Part shown: positions 33,246-42,449 of the stretch, in pieces
Layout of the letters: every line of letters starts with the position of its first letter
Numbering within the stretch: the stretch's first letter is position 1
NCBI RefSeq assembly: GCF_008932115.1
Contig: NZ_CP044543.1
Span: forward strand, 5,462,501 to 5,526,500
Origin: Bradyrhizobium betae
Lineage (GTDB): Bacteria; Pseudomonadota; Alphaproteobacteria; Rhizobiales; Xanthobacteraceae
DNA length: 64,000 nucleotides
Direction: 5' to 3'
Position numbers and translations under genes: made by a program
The notes under the pieces: model-generated
The model's database searches: none
What the model was told of the DNA's origin: nothing
What the model saw: the letters and a program-made list of their open reading frames with translations, nothing else

Positions 33246-34009
33246 GGCGAGGGTCTCTTTCTGGCGATCGAATAGGCGGCCCAGCTCTTCGAGTTCGGTG
33301 CGGCTTGCGAGAGCCAGGCGTAGCTGCCGTCCGGTTGAAATCCGCTGGCCTGGAGCGAGGCCTCGATCTCGAACGGAAACCAGTAGCGCATGAGATGTGT
33401 TTCGTCGACGCGTCGGATCGTGGCGCGATCGATGTCCTCGCAGAAGAGCGTGTAGTTCACGAAGACCGTCGCGTTGACCTCGTCGTGCTCGGATTGTGCG
33501 ATCCGGGTCAGCCGCAGCGGATGGCGCTCGATCTCCTTGACGCGCGTCTCGACGCCCTGCGCGAGCACGGCTCCGCCGTACCAATAGTCGAAGAAGAATA
33601 TGCCGCCGGGCTTCAGTGCCGCGTGAGCGGTCCTGAACATTTTCTCGAGCCTTTCGCGGTCGTTCTGGTAGCTCGCGACGTGGAACAGCGACACCACGGC
33701 GTCGAAGCCGTGCTCCGGTCCGGCTTCGCAGGCATCGCCCTGGCGGAAGGGAATGCCAAGTCCTGCCTGCTCGGCCCTGGATTTTGCCCGTGCGATCATT
33801 TCGTGGCTGAGATCGATGCCGGCAACGCTCCAGCCGCGCCGTGCGAATTCGATCGCATGCAGCCCGGTACCGCAGCCGAGGTCGAGTACCTTGCCCGATG
33901 TAACGCCGTGGTCGCGCAGGCGCGTCGTCACGAAATCCACCTCCGAAGCGTAGCTCTTGTCTTCGTACAGCAGATCGTACCAGGGCGCGTATTCCGCGAA
34001 GACGGTCAC
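33242..34009 (-). CDS. SAM-dependent methyltransferase (class I)
   Basis: A 255-residue methyltransferase. VLDLGCGTGLHAIEFARRGWSVAGIDLSHEMI is the SAM-binding motif I region, followed by FDAVVSLFHVASY and LKPGGIFFFDYWYGG (motif III area). The start YAPWYDLLYEDKSYASEVDFV resembles sugar N-methyltransferases such as DesVI/TylM1-type enzymes, which methylate the amino group of aminodeoxysugars. GTG 34009 overlaps the aminotransferase stop as GTGA. The neighbourhood with an aminotransferase suggests N-methylation of an amino sugar; O-methylation is not excluded. Confidence 0.85.
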   Translation of the reverse strand: MTVFAEYAPWYDLLYEDKSYASEVDFVTTRLRDHGVTSGKVLDLGCGTGLHAIEFARRGWSVAGIDLSHEMIARAKSRAEQAGLGIPFRQGDACEAGPEHGFDAVVSLFHVASYQNDRERLEKMFRTAHAALKPGGIFFFDYWYGGAVLAQGVETRVKEIERHPLRLTRIAQSEHDEVNATVFVNYTLFCEDIDRATIRRVDETHLMRYWFPFEIEASLQASGFQPDGSYAWLSQAAPNSKSWAAYSIARKRPSP

Positions 34010-35124
34010 GCCAAAATCTCCTTGAGCGCTTGCGCCGAGCGTGCGATTTCCGCTTCGGTCAATGCAAGGCCGCTCGGCAAATAAAAGCCGCGGCGGGCGA
34101 TGCGCTCGGCGTGCGGATGGGACTCGTCCAGCATATATCCCATCCGGCGCAGCACCGGTTGTTCGTGCATGCACCAGAAGAACGGCCGCGTGCCGATGCC
34201 CTTCTCGGCCAGGCGCCGCATCGCCTCCTTGGCGTCGAATGCAACGTCTTCGTCGAGGACGATCGCGTAGACCCAGTAGATGTTGTCGGCGTAGTTGGTG
34301 CGGGCAACGGGACGGCGGATGCCGGTCACGTCCTCGAGATGTTCGTCGTATAGCCTGCCCAGCTTGCGTTTGAGCTCGACCGTGCGCGGCAGCTGCTCGA
34401 TCTGTGCGACCCCGAGTGCGGCCTGCAAATTGGTCATGCGCGCGTTCCACCCCAGCTCTTCATGAACGAAGCGCTGTTGCGGCTGGAAGCAGAGATTGCG
34501 AAAGCTCTGCAGGCGGTCGGCCAGCGCGTCGTCGTCGGTGAGGATCATGCCGCCTTCACCGGTCGTGACGTGCTTGTTGGGGTAAAAGCTGAAGGTCGAG
34601 ACATCGCCGAAGCTGCCGCAAGGCGCACCGCGATAGGTCTGGCCGTGCATTTCGGCAGCGTCCTCGACGATCTTCAGATCGTGCTTGCGCGCGAGCGTCA
34701 GGATCGGATCGAGATCGACCGGCAGGCCGTAGATGTGAACCAGCATGATCGCGCGCGTGCGCGGCGTGATCGCGGCTTCCACGCCCTCGGCGGTCATGTT
34801 CCAAGTGGCGGGATCGCAATCCACTCCGACCGGGACGAGGCCAGCTCGAACCACGGCTGCGGCGCAGCTGATGATCGTGAAAGTCGGGATTATGACCTCA
34901 TCGCCGGGCTTGAGCCCGAGAGCGTGCACGGCAATGTCGAGAGCGACGGAACCGTTGGTCACGGCGATGCCGTGGCGCCGTCCCGCGACCTGCGCCATCT
35001 CCTGTTCGAAGCGCTTGATGAACGGGCCCTCGGAGGAGATCCAGCCGGTGCGGATGCATTCGGCGAGATATTCAGCCTCGTTTCCGTCCAGCAGGGGCGT
35101 GTTGACTGGAATGAACGAGGTCAC
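34006..35124 (-). CDS. DegT/DnrJ/EryC1/StrS sugar aminotransferase (GDP-perosamine synthase-like)
   Basis: A PLP-dependent nucleotide-sugar aminotransferase of 372 residues. The lysine that binds PLP is in FSFYPNKHVTTGEGGMI, preceded by IVEDAAEMHGQTYRG. The N-terminal pattern PLLDGNEAEYLAECIRTGWISSEGPFIKRFE and ITPRTRAIMLVHIYG resembles GDP-perosamine synthase (Per/RfbE), which aminates GDP-4-keto-6-deoxymannose. The Gmd gene at 48470 could supply that substrate. It overlaps the cupin gene upstream (ATGA, 35121-35124) and the methyltransferase downstream (GTGA). An alternative is a C3- or C4-aminotransferase for a dTDP or UDP sugar. Confidence 0.88.
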   Translation of the reverse strand: MTSFIPVNTPLLDGNEAEYLAECIRTGWISSEGPFIKRFEQEMAQVAGRRHGIAVTNGSVALDIAVHALGLKPGDEVIIPTFTIISCAAAVVRAGLVPVGVDCDPATWNMTAEGVEAAITPRTRAIMLVHIYGLPVDLDPILTLARKHDLKIVEDAAEMHGQTYRGAPCGSFGDVSTFSFYPNKHVTTGEGGMILTDDDALADRLQSFRNLCFQPQQRFVHEELGWNARMTNLQAALGVAQIEQLPRTVELKRKLGRLYDEHLEDVTGIRRPVARTNYADNIYWVYAIVLDEDVAFDAKEAMRRLAEKGIGTRPFFWCMHEQPVLRRMGYMLDESHPHAERIARRGFYLPSGLALTEAEIARSAQALKEILA

Positions 35125-35567
35125 AGGCCCGGACCCTTGATTCGTATTTCCGAAGCTGCTGTTTCCTCGAACCTCGTCTTGTCGTTCTCGCCGGAGTAGG
35201 GGCCTTGCTTGATTTCAAGCATTTCGATCGGTTCGAGCACGCGAAAGCCGTGCGCGCCGCTGCAGAGCAGGATGACGTCGCCAGGACCGAGCACGCGGCT
35301 CTCGAGGTATTCTTCGCCCACCGTGTAAAAGTCGACTTGAAGTTTCCCCTTCTGGATGAAGAGAACCTCCTGCGTGTAGTGCACCTCGCGCGTCACCTTG
35401 TTGTGGCGATGCGGCGCGATGCTCTTGCCCTGAGGATGGCTCATGAAGGCGAGTTGCTGCGACAATTCAGGTGTCGAGAAGAAGTGGATGCCCGGCTCGC
35501 GAAACGAAGCGCGCACGATGATCGCATAGAGCTGGTCGCCGAATCGGACATGTTCGACGTGTTCCAT
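35121..35567 (-). CDS. Cupin-domain protein of polysaccharide cluster
   Basis: A 148-residue single-domain cupin. The two cupin motifs are visible: SIAPHRHNKVTREVHYTQEVLFIQKGKLQVDFY and GDVILLCSGAHGFRVLEPIEMLEI, with metal-binding histidines in PHRH and GAHG. It is first in the operon with aminotransferase, methyltransferase and glycosyltransferase, overlapping the aminotransferase start by four bases. Cupins in this setting are often sugar epimerases or ketoisomerases of the FdtA/RmlC type, but this one lacks their typical N-terminus, so a binding or regulatory role is equally possible. Confidence 0.75.
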   Translation of the reverse strand: MEHVEHVRFGDQLYAIIVRASFREPGIHFFSTPELSQQLAFMSHPQGKSIAPHRHNKVTREVHYTQEVLFIQKGKLQVDFYTVGEEYLESRVLGPGDVILLCSGAHGFRVLEPIEMLEIKQGPYSGENDKTRFEETAASEIRIKGPGL

Positions 35568-35686
35568 CGGTGCTTTCCAAAAATTCTGATTGTATTACAA
35601 CGCCTTAGCGTTATTTCTGGGCAACTTTGGCCATTTTCCCAGGAATCGTCAAGGAGTAACGCGGGGTTTTTCGAACCTTGCCGCGC

Positions 35687-36862
35687 CTACTGAACAAGCT
35701 GCAAAATATCCTGCACGCGACCGCGAAACGTGTGATCCGCCAGCGTCCGCTTCTGTCCGTTTGCGGCGATCGCCGCGCGCGATTTGTCGTCTCCGAGATA
35801 ACGCCCGATCGCCGCAGAACAATCTTCGGGGGATTGCCAGGCAACGACGTCCAGATCCGGTTCGAAAAGAGTGTGCAAGTTCTGTTTGAAGTCCGTCAGA
35901 AGAAAAGCGCCGACGCCCGTAGCTTCGAAGAGCCGCATATTGCCCGCTTCGTCCCCGGCGATGTCGATATGCGAGTTCAGGTTGATCCGCGAACGCCTGA
36001 GAACTTGGTACATCTCCGAGCCCCACACTTCGCCTTGAAAGCATCGCCGGAGAGGTGAGGTCGCAGGAAGCGAGCTTGAAATATTGCCCCATAGTTTGAG
36101 ATCGTGGCGCTCCGCAATGAACTCCAGAAGCGCAATCCGCTCCCGGTGATCTTCGGATACGGAACCAACAAACGAGACGTCGACATCCGGTGAGGGTGGA
36201 GCTGGCAGCGCGTCCAGGACGGCCGGCTCGAACGCAAGGTGAGAGACTTCCGCACGTACATCGGCGGCCCGAAACGCCCGGACGACCCGGGGCAACTGCG
36301 ACAGCATCAGGTCATAGGCGCGCCAGTCTTCTCCTCTGGTGGGTTCAATGCCGACCTGTCCGATGACGAACCGCACGCCCATGTCCCTGATGCGTCGCAC
36401 CAGGCTGGTCGTGACATAGAAGACGTCCTGGTTGAGGACGAGATCCGGCCTGAAATCCTCGATCTGGGCGAGCAGAACGCGCTCGGCCTGTTCGCTGAGC
36501 TGTGGACTCAAACCCAGACGTCGGGCCAACGGCCTCAAGGCCGGTTTCAACGGCGCCATGGCGCGCTGGAGCCATCCCGGCAATCGCTGCTTTCGGCTCG
36601 CGCCGAGATCGGCCCCGGTGTCGAGTGTCATGCCATGTTCACGGGCCCAGGCGGATTGCAGCCACAGATTGTTGACGTGAACGTCGGCGGCCGGGTGACC
36701 CAGCGCCGCGAAATTGCGCGAGTAGAAGTCCGCCACACCGAACAGGCTCGTGTTTCGCGCGGCCATTTGTTCGGCGTAACTGCCTGCCTCCAATCCGGGA
36801 TGGCGGCTGTATAGCCACGATAGAAACCGGGGGTAATCGGCATTCAGGATAAGCACGCGCAT
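35687..36862 (-). CDS. CgeB-like glycosyltransferase (GT-B, glycosyl transferase 1_2 type)
   Basis: A 391-residue protein with the organisation of CgeB-type glycosyltransferases found in surface-polysaccharide loci. The N-terminal domain opens with MRVLILNADYPRFLSWLYSRHP. The C-terminal domain shows VDVSFVGSVSEDHRERIALLEFI, SRINLNSHIDIAGDEAGNMRLFEATGVGAFLLTDF and a glutamate-containing MRLFEATG motif that binds donor sugar. ATG 36862 is 6 bases before the end of the membrane-protein pseudogene (36868), consistent with one operon. The donor and acceptor are unknown. Confidence 0.85.
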   Translation of the reverse strand: MRVLILNADYPRFLSWLYSRHPGLEAGSYAEQMAARNTSLFGVADFYSRNFAALGHPAADVHVNNLWLQSAWAREHGMTLDTGADLGASRKQRLPGWLQRAMAPLKPALRPLARRLGLSPQLSEQAERVLLAQIEDFRPDLVLNQDVFYVTTSLVRRIRDMGVRFVIGQVGIEPTRGEDWRAYDLMLSQLPRVVRAFRAADVRAEVSHLAFEPAVLDALPAPPSPDVDVSFVGSVSEDHRERIALLEFIAERHDLKLWGNISSSLPATSPLRRCFQGEVWGSEMYQVLRRSRINLNSHIDIAGDEAGNMRLFEATGVGAFLLTDFKQNLHTLFEPDLDVVAWQSPEDCSAAIGRYLGDDKSRAAIAANGQKRTLADHTFRGRVQDILQLVQ

Positions 36863-36867
36863 GGAGC

Positions 36868-38198
36868 TCAGACTCTTGCTTTGAAGCCCGTTTTGGAAGC
36901 CTCAGCGAATGGTTGTCGCGGTATGAAGTACCACAGGAGGAACAGAAGAGCGGTGCCGTTTGTGACCATCAGAATTGAAAGCGGAACATTGAGGAAAGCT
37001 TGCGTCACGATTCCACTCGACAGGATGACAAATCGGGGTGGGAGTCCTTTGGACGTCTGATTTCCGATCGACAGGATCAGTCCGGCTAAAAGTGCGCTTG
37101 CTGGTGCCAGTGCGCTACCTACCGAGGCGATCCCTTCGGTGGCGAGCAGGGAGGCGTTCATATTTCCGACTGGATAGCTCTTGGCGATGATGAGCCAAGG
37201 CTGCTCATCATAGGGGCAGGCCATCAAGTATTTCATCAGGGAGATCTGGCAGAAATGCGTAGTCTCGTGCCGCGAGAAAAAATCATTGTAGACGTCGATC
37301 GCGACCGACGGAAAAGCGATCATTCGGAAGTTGATGTTTCCAAAATAGTTCACGAAAAGCGACTCGGAGATCAAGCCTGCGCTGGAGAGCGCTGCCAGGA
37401 CAAGGCCGACGGCAATAGGTCCGAGCAATGATACAATCACCGCGATCCTGGCTTCAAGATAGGTCGAGACAAGCAAGAGGAAGCAAAGCCAAACCGGCGC
37501 GAACAGGGCCGTTTTGGTGAGGGTCACGGGATAGAGAGCGACGCAGAGAAGCAGCACTGTCGCGGCCAGCAAGCGCGCTCTCATCTCAACGCAGCATGCA
37601 AAGGCAAATGGCAGCAAGGCTCCCAGCGCGATTCCCATGGCGTATTGGAGGGGGGCGGAAACTTCAACTCGTCGCGGAACTGATAGATGTCCGATAGCCA
37701 TATCAGCTTGAAATTGTATAAGAAGCCCGTCGCAATGATCGCCAGCGCCGCGACGATGATGGCGGCGATGAGCCAGCGCAGGCTTCTTATCGAGCTAGCC
37801 GGCTTGGTCTTGATCGGCCATTTTAGAAAGAGCATCGGTGCGAGAAATGCTGCCGTGGAAGCGATCACCGAAATCACGGGAAATCTGTGGTCGTAGTCGA
37901 GCTGGGAAAAGGGAGTAAGCCAGAAGTAGCCGAGCGCCACGGTGTACAGGTAGAATGAGAGAAGGTAGCCGAAGCTGAATTTTGCGAAGATCATGGCGAT
38001 CGCAAACGGGGCAATCGCAAGTGAGAGAAGTGCGGCTTCGTAAATGCGGCTGCTGCTCCAGGTAAAGAGGTGCAGATATCCATACAGCTGCAAGACGATG
38101 ACGAACGAGATGCAGCAACAGATCGCGTGAACGGCAAGCAGTGCGGGCGCAATTGTCTTAAGCGGCAGTTTCTCGGAGTTATCGGAAAATTGCATCAA
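36868..38198 (-). pseudogene. Polytopic membrane protein, candidate polysaccharide polymerase, split by a one-base frameshift
   Basis: Two overlapping minus-strand open frames, 37581-38198 (N-terminal half) and 36868-37701 (C-terminal half), together match the intact upstream paralogue at 38179. The first half runs to IYQFRDELKFPP and the second resumes at PLQYAMGIALGALLPFAFACC. The junction lies in a run of six C (six G on the plus strand, 37650-37655). Adding one C gives IYQFRDELKFPPPLQYAMG, which aligns residue for residue with IYQYREQIALPRPLSYAIG in the paralogue. The repaired protein would have about 443 residues and 10 or more membrane helices. A sequencing error, a recent mutation or a slippage switch are all possible. 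Confidence 0.8.
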
Positions 38199-39531
38199 TA
38201 TGACCCTGGAGGGTCGTGGACCTTGCGTTTCGCAATACTACGCTCGGTGTCACGTACCACAGAAAGAACAGGACGGCGGCGCCGTTGGTGGCGAGCGCGA
38301 CGGTGAAGGGCACGTTCAGAAAAATATGGAGCTGCAGTCCGCTCGACAGCAGAACAAAGCGTTCGGGCAGTCCAGCCGACGCGCGGCTTGCAAGGCTGAT
38401 TATAAGCCCGCATGCGAGGGCAGAGAGGGGAGCAAGCAGAAGGCCCACCGAGGCAATGCCCTCGGTCGCAAACAGTGAGGCATTGAAGTAGCCGAGGTGA
38501 TAGCTCTCCTGCATATAGACGGAGATCTGTTCTTCATATGGGCACGACAGGAGCTGTTTGACCAGCCCGATCTGGCAAAAGCGGGTGAGTTCGTGGGTCG
38601 AAAAGAAGTCATTGTAGAAATCGAGCGCGCTTGCGGGCATTGCGATCATTCGAAAATTGACCGTTCCGAAATACACCAGGAACGGATATTCCGGCACGAG
38701 CGCGAGCTTGTGCAGCAGGGCCAGCAGCAACCCCACCAGGACGGGCAGCAATAGCGAGAGAATGATCGCGGTACGGCTCTCGAAATAGATCGACAACAGG
38801 GTGAGAAACAGCAGCCAGGCCGGTGCGAGCAGCGCAAGCTTGGTCAGCGTGACGGGATAAAAAAGCCCCAAAAGCAGCAAGCACAGCGCTGCATATCCGT
38901 ATCGTTTCAGCTGGACAAAGCTGGCATATGCAAATGGCAAGAGAGCGCCACAGACGATCCCGATGGCGTATGAGAGAGGTCTCGGAAGCGCGATCTGCTC
39001 GCGATATTGATAGATATCGAGCGGGCTGACGAATTGACGGTTGTAGGACGCTCCGATTGCCAGGACGACGCCCGACACCACCAGGATGGCGAATAAGAGC
39101 ATAAGGAACTGCCCGCCGGTCAATTCGAACTTTGGGGGGCGAGCCGGAAGATTCAATAGCAGCGTGGGGGCGAGAAACGCGATTCCCGAAGCAAACGCAG
39201 AAATTGCTGCCGTGCGGTGATCATATTGAAAAGTCGAGAGCTCGAGAAGCCAGAGGTAATCCAGGATCAGCGTGAAGAGGTAGAAGCCAATCGCGTAGCC
39301 GAAATTGAAGGGGCGAATCGCGAAAAAGATCGACAACAGCGCAAATGGAGCGGCCGTCACTGCGGCGTCCAAGACGTGAGAGGCGCTGTTCTCTGCCAAG
39401 GGCAGCAGTCGTCGATAGTATTCGGCAACAAAAATCAAAGAGATACAAGAAGTTACCACATGGCAGACGACGAGAATGAGCAGCCAGTATCGAAAGCCGC
39501 TGGGTGATACGGAAACCTCGGTGATTTTCAT
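38179..39531 (-). CDS. Polytopic membrane protein, candidate O-antigen/polysaccharide polymerase
   Basis: About 450 residues with at least ten hydrophobic segments: YWLLILVVCHVVTSCISLIFVA, FLAPTLLLNLPA, LMLLFAILVVSGVVLAIGASY, GIVCGALLPFAYASFVQLKR and others, plus a conserved loop VYFGTVNFRMIAMPASALDFYNDFFSTHELTRFCQIG. Size, topology and the large central periplasmic-type loop fit Wzy-like or oligosaccharide-repeat-unit polymerases, which have little sequence conservation. ATG 39531 starts the natural MKITEVSVSPSGF; the frame is open to 39594. It overlaps the start of the frameshifted paralogue downstream by 20 bases, so the pair is a tandem duplication in one operon. Confidence 0.72.
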   Translation of the reverse strand: MKITEVSVSPSGFRYWLLILVVCHVVTSCISLIFVAEYYRRLLPLAENSASHVLDAAVTAAPFALLSIFFAIRPFNFGYAIGFYLFTLILDYLWLLELSTFQYDHRTAAISAFASGIAFLAPTLLLNLPARPPKFELTGGQFLMLLFAILVVSGVVLAIGASYNRQFVSPLDIYQYREQIALPRPLSYAIGIVCGALLPFAYASFVQLKRYGYAALCLLLLGLFYPVTLTKLALLAPAWLLFLTLLSIYFESRTAIILSLLLPVLVGLLLALLHKLALVPEYPFLVYFGTVNFRMIAMPASALDFYNDFFSTHELTRFCQIGLVKQLLSCPYEEQISVYMQESYHLGYFNASLFATEGIASVGLLLAPLSALACGLIISLASRASAGLPERFVLLSSGLQLHIFLNVPFTVALATNGAAVLFFLWYVTPSVVLRNARSTTLQGHIDAIFR

Positions 39532-39810
39532 TGGCAGGTTACTGTCCCGTACGCTGGTGCGCGCTGCGTACCATGGAAGGCAGCATGTAGCCACAGACCG
39601 TGATCCGGACCATGATCGGCCGTGGATGCTGGTTTCGGGTTGCCCCTCGAACGGCGGTAAGAGCAGCTTGAAACGCGCTTTGGTCCAAGATCACGGCAGC
39701 ATCGGGCGAGCGCATTATTGGCTTGATCAACAAGGAAATTTTCGAATATAGGCTTTAACTTCAGGGCGTTGTTGAATGCTCGGTATGGCGGGCCACGCGA
39801 GGGTGACTGG

Positions 39811-40872
39811 ATGATCAGATTCGGCTTGCTGGGCTGCGGGCGCATCGCGAAACGCCATGCGGAACTCCTTGGCGGCAACCACATCGAGCGAGCGAGCCTG
39901 GTCGCCGTTTGCGACAACGTTAAACCTCGCGCGGATGCGCTGGCGGCGAAGTTCGGAGTTCCCGCCTATGAGGACCTGAACGAGATGCTCGCGCGCAAGG
40001 ACATCGATGCTGTCGCGGTTCTGACGCCGAGCGGCATGCATCCGCAGCACGCCATCGCATGTGCGCGGGCGGGAAAACACGTCGTTGTCGAAAAGCCGAT
40101 GGCGCTCCGGTTGCAGGACGCCGACGACATGATCCGCGCTTGCGACGAAGCTGGCGTGAAGCTGTTTGTCGTCAAGCAGAACCGCTTCAACGTTCCGGTC
40201 GTCAAGGCGCGCGAGGCACTGGACGCCGGCAGGTTTGGCCGGCTCGTCCTCGGCACCGTGCGCGTGCGCTGGTGCCGGGACCAGGCCTATTACGATCAGG
40301 ACGCCTGGCGCGGCACCTGGGCTTATGACGGCGGCGTGCTGACCAATCAGGCCAGCCACCATATCGACATGCTGGAATGGTTCTTCGGGGACGTGGTGAG
40401 CGTCCATGCCCGCGCAACGACGGCCCTGGTGAAGGTCGAGACCGAAGACACCGCGGTGGCAACGCTGAAATTCCGCAATGGCGCGCTCGGTATCATCGAG
40501 GCGACAACGGCGGTTCGTCCGAAGGACCTCGAGGGGTCCCTTTCGATCCTCGGCGAGAAAGGCACGGTCGAGATCGCAGGCTTCGCGGTCAACCAGATCC
40601 GGCACTGGAATTTCGTCGACGAGTTGCCGAGCGACAAGGTCGTCGTCGAGAAGTTCTCGGTCAATCCGCCCAACGTCTACGGCTTCGGGCACCAGGCCTA
40701 CTATCAGCACGTCGTCGACTGCCTGTTGCATCAGAGTGCTGCGCTGGTCGACGGCCTGCAAGGCCGCAAGAGCCTCGAACTGATCTCGGCGCTCTACGAG
40801 TCGATCGAGACGGGGCAGGAAGTCGCGCTTCGCTTCGAGCCGCGGCGGAGCAAGCTCGGTGTGATCTCGTGA
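39811..40872 (+). CDS. Gfo/Idh/MocA oxidoreductase (WlbA/WbpB-like nucleotide-sugar dehydrogenase)
   Basis: A 353-residue NAD(P)-dependent oxidoreductase. The Rossmann motif is at the start (IRFGLLGCGRIAKRHAELLGGNH), and CARAGKHVVVEKPMALRLQDADDMI carries the EKP lysine characteristic of the family. GVLTNQASHHIDMLEWFFG contains the catalytic histidine region. ATG 39811 has GAGGG upstream; the open frame to 39769 is less likely. An acetyltransferase and an aminotransferase follow directly, the same three activities as WlbA-WlbB-WlbC in UDP-2,3-diacetamido-glucuronate synthesis, so oxidation of the C3 hydroxyl of a UDP sugar is the likely role. Confidence 0.86.
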   Translation: MIRFGLLGCGRIAKRHAELLGGNHIERASLVAVCDNVKPRADALAAKFGVPAYEDLNEMLARKDIDAVAVLTPSGMHPQHAIACARAGKHVVVEKPMALRLQDADDMIRACDEAGVKLFVVKQNRFNVPVVKAREALDAGRFGRLVLGTVRVRWCRDQAYYDQDAWRGTWAYDGGVLTNQASHHIDMLEWFFGDVVSVHARATTALVKVETEDTAVATLKFRNGALGIIEATTAVRPKDLEGSLSILGEKGTVEIAGFAVNQIRHWNFVDELPSDKVVVEKFSVNPPNVYGFGHQAYYQHVVDCLLHQSAALVDGLQGRKSLELISALYESIETGQEVALRFEPRRSKLGVIS

Positions 40873-41339
40873 ACGGCACGCCGCAGGTGCAGCAGGTCGC
40901 CGTACGCGACGTCAGATTTGGTGAGCGCGTCAAACTGGTCGAGCCCTGCAATCTCTACGGCTGCGAGATCGCGGACGACTGCTTCGTCGGCCCCTTCACC
41001 GAGATCCAGAACGGTGCAACCGTCGGCGCGCGAACCCGCGTGCAATCGCATGCCTTCATCTGCGAGTTGGTGTCGATCGGCGAGGATTGCTTCGTCGGAC
41101 ACGGCGTGATGTTCATCAACGACACTTTTTCCACCGGCGGGCCGGCGCGCGGGCGCCGCGAATTGTGGCGCGCCACGAAGATCGGCAATCGGGTGTCGAT
41201 CGGTTCGAACGCCACCATCATGCCGGTATCCATCGCCGACGACGTCGTGATCGGAGCAGGCTCCGTGGTTACGAAGGACATCACCGAGCCCGGCAGCTAC
41301 GCCGGCAATCCTGCCCGCCGCCTCAAGGGCAAGACCTAG
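40869..41339 (+). CDS. Left-handed beta-helix N-acetyltransferase (WlbB/WbpD-like)
   Basis: A 156-residue hexapeptide-repeat acyltransferase: repeats such as CEIADDCFVGPFTEIQNGATVGARTRVQSHAFIC and IGNRVSIGSNATIMPVSIADDVVIGAGSVV build the left-handed beta-helix, and NPARRLKGKT is the usual C-terminus. It opens with GTG 40869, overlapping the dehydrogenase stop as GTGA. By analogy with WlbB it would acetylate the 3-amino group made by the downstream aminotransferase, using acetyl-CoA. The gene order dehydrogenase, acetyltransferase, aminotransferase is the same as in known diacetamido-uronate operons. Confidence 0.87.
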   Translation: MNGTPQVQQVAVRDVRFGERVKLVEPCNLYGCEIADDCFVGPFTEIQNGATVGARTRVQSHAFICELVSIGEDCFVGHGVMFINDTFSTGGPARGRRELWRATKIGNRVSIGSNATIMPVSIADDVVIGAGSVVTKDITEPGSYAGNPARRLKGKT

Positions 41340-41351
41340 GGAATAGCATTC

Positions 41352-42449
41352 ATGCCGGTACCTTACGCGGATCTCGGGCTCCAATATCAGTCGATCAAGG
41401 ATGAGATCGACGCTGCAATCGCTGCGGTCATCCGCGACAGCGCTTACATCCGCGGGCCGTATGTCGACGCCTTCGAGCGGGAGTTCGCGGAGGCGGCGAG
41501 CGTCAAGCACTGCGTGTCCTGTGCGAACGGTACCGATGCGCTCTACCTCGCGATGGCGGCGCTCAAGGTTAAGCCGGGCGACGAGGTCATCACGACGGCG
41601 CATTCCTGGATATCGACGTCCGCGATGATCACGCATGCCGGTGCGCAGGTCGTGTTCTGCGACACCGACGGCGAGACTTTCACGATCGATCCATCGGCGA
41701 TCGAAGCGGCGATCACGCCGCGTACCGTCGGCATCATCCCGGTGCATCTCTACGGCCAACCGGCGGACATGGACGCGATCATGGCGATCGCGCGCAAGCA
41801 CGGTCTTTGGGTCGTCGAGGACTGCGCCCAGGCGCATCTGGCGCGGTACAAGGGCCAGCCGGTCGGAACCTTCGGGGCGGCCGCGACCTATTCTTTCTAT
41901 CCGGGCAAGAATCTCGGAGCATTCGGCGATGCCGGCGCGGTCGTGACCGAGGACGCGGCGCTTGCCGAGCACATGACCATGCTTGCTCGTCACGGCGGCC
42001 TCGTGAAGCACAAGCACCTGATCGAGGGCATCAACAGCCGGCTGGACGGTATGCAGGCGGCGATCCTGTCAGCCAAGCTGAAGCATCTGGAGGCCTGGAC
42101 CAAGGCGCGACAGGATGCTGCTGCGGTCTACGATGCCGGTCTCAACCAGCTCGATGGTGTGGAGGTGCCTCGTGTCGCGCCAGACCGCACCCACGTCTAC
42201 CATCTCTATACGATCAAGCATAAGAAGCGCGATGCACTCGCATCGTATCTCGGCGAGAACGGGGTTCAGACCGCAATCAACTACCCGACAGCGCTGCCGC
42301 TGCTCCCCGCCTATGCGCGGTTCGCGCATCGCCCCGAACAATTCCCGAAGGCGTTCGACGATCAGAACAAGATCCTCTCCCTGCCGATGTTCGCGGAGAT
42401 CACGCGCGAGCAGCAGGACGAGGTCATTCGGCTGATCAGGAGTTTCTAG
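41352..42449 (+). CDS. DegT/DnrJ/EryC1/StrS aminotransferase (WlbC/WbpE-like)
   Basis: A 365-residue PLP-dependent sugar aminotransferase. VPYADLGLQYQSIKDEIDAAIAAVI is the usual opening of WbpE/WlbC-type enzymes, SCANGTDALYLAMAALKVKPGDEVITTAHSWIST follows, and the PLP lysine is in YSFYPGKNLGAFGDAGAV. It starts 12 bases after the acetyltransferase stop, completing a three-gene dehydrogenase-acetyltransferase-aminotransferase operon that would install a 3-acetamido group. Its stop overlaps the convergent glycosyltransferase by four bases. A different 3-amino sugar is possible if the UDP-uronate precursor is not made. Confidence 0.9.
   Translation: MPVPYADLGLQYQSIKDEIDAAIAAVIRDSAYIRGPYVDAFEREFAEAASVKHCVSCANGTDALYLAMAALKVKPGDEVITTAHSWISTSAMITHAGAQVVFCDTDGETFTIDPSAIEAAITPRTVGIIPVHLYGQPADMDAIMAIARKHGLWVVEDCAQAHLARYKGQPVGTFGAAATYSFYPGKNLGAFGDAGAVVTEDAALAEHMTMLARHGGLVKHKHLIEGINSRLDGMQAAILSAKLKHLEAWTKARQDAAAVYDAGLNQLDGVEVPRVAPDRTHVYHLYTIKHKKRDALASYLGENGVQTAINYPTALPLLPAYARFAHRPEQFPKAFDDQNKILSLPMFAEITREQQDEVIRLIRSF

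Noticed and set aside
39532..39810. Small minus-strand gene upstream of the polymerase-like gene (for example 39539-39733)
   Set aside because: The short frames overlap in several registers and show no domain, membrane pattern or ribosome binding site; the stretch is best treated as a divergent promoter region.
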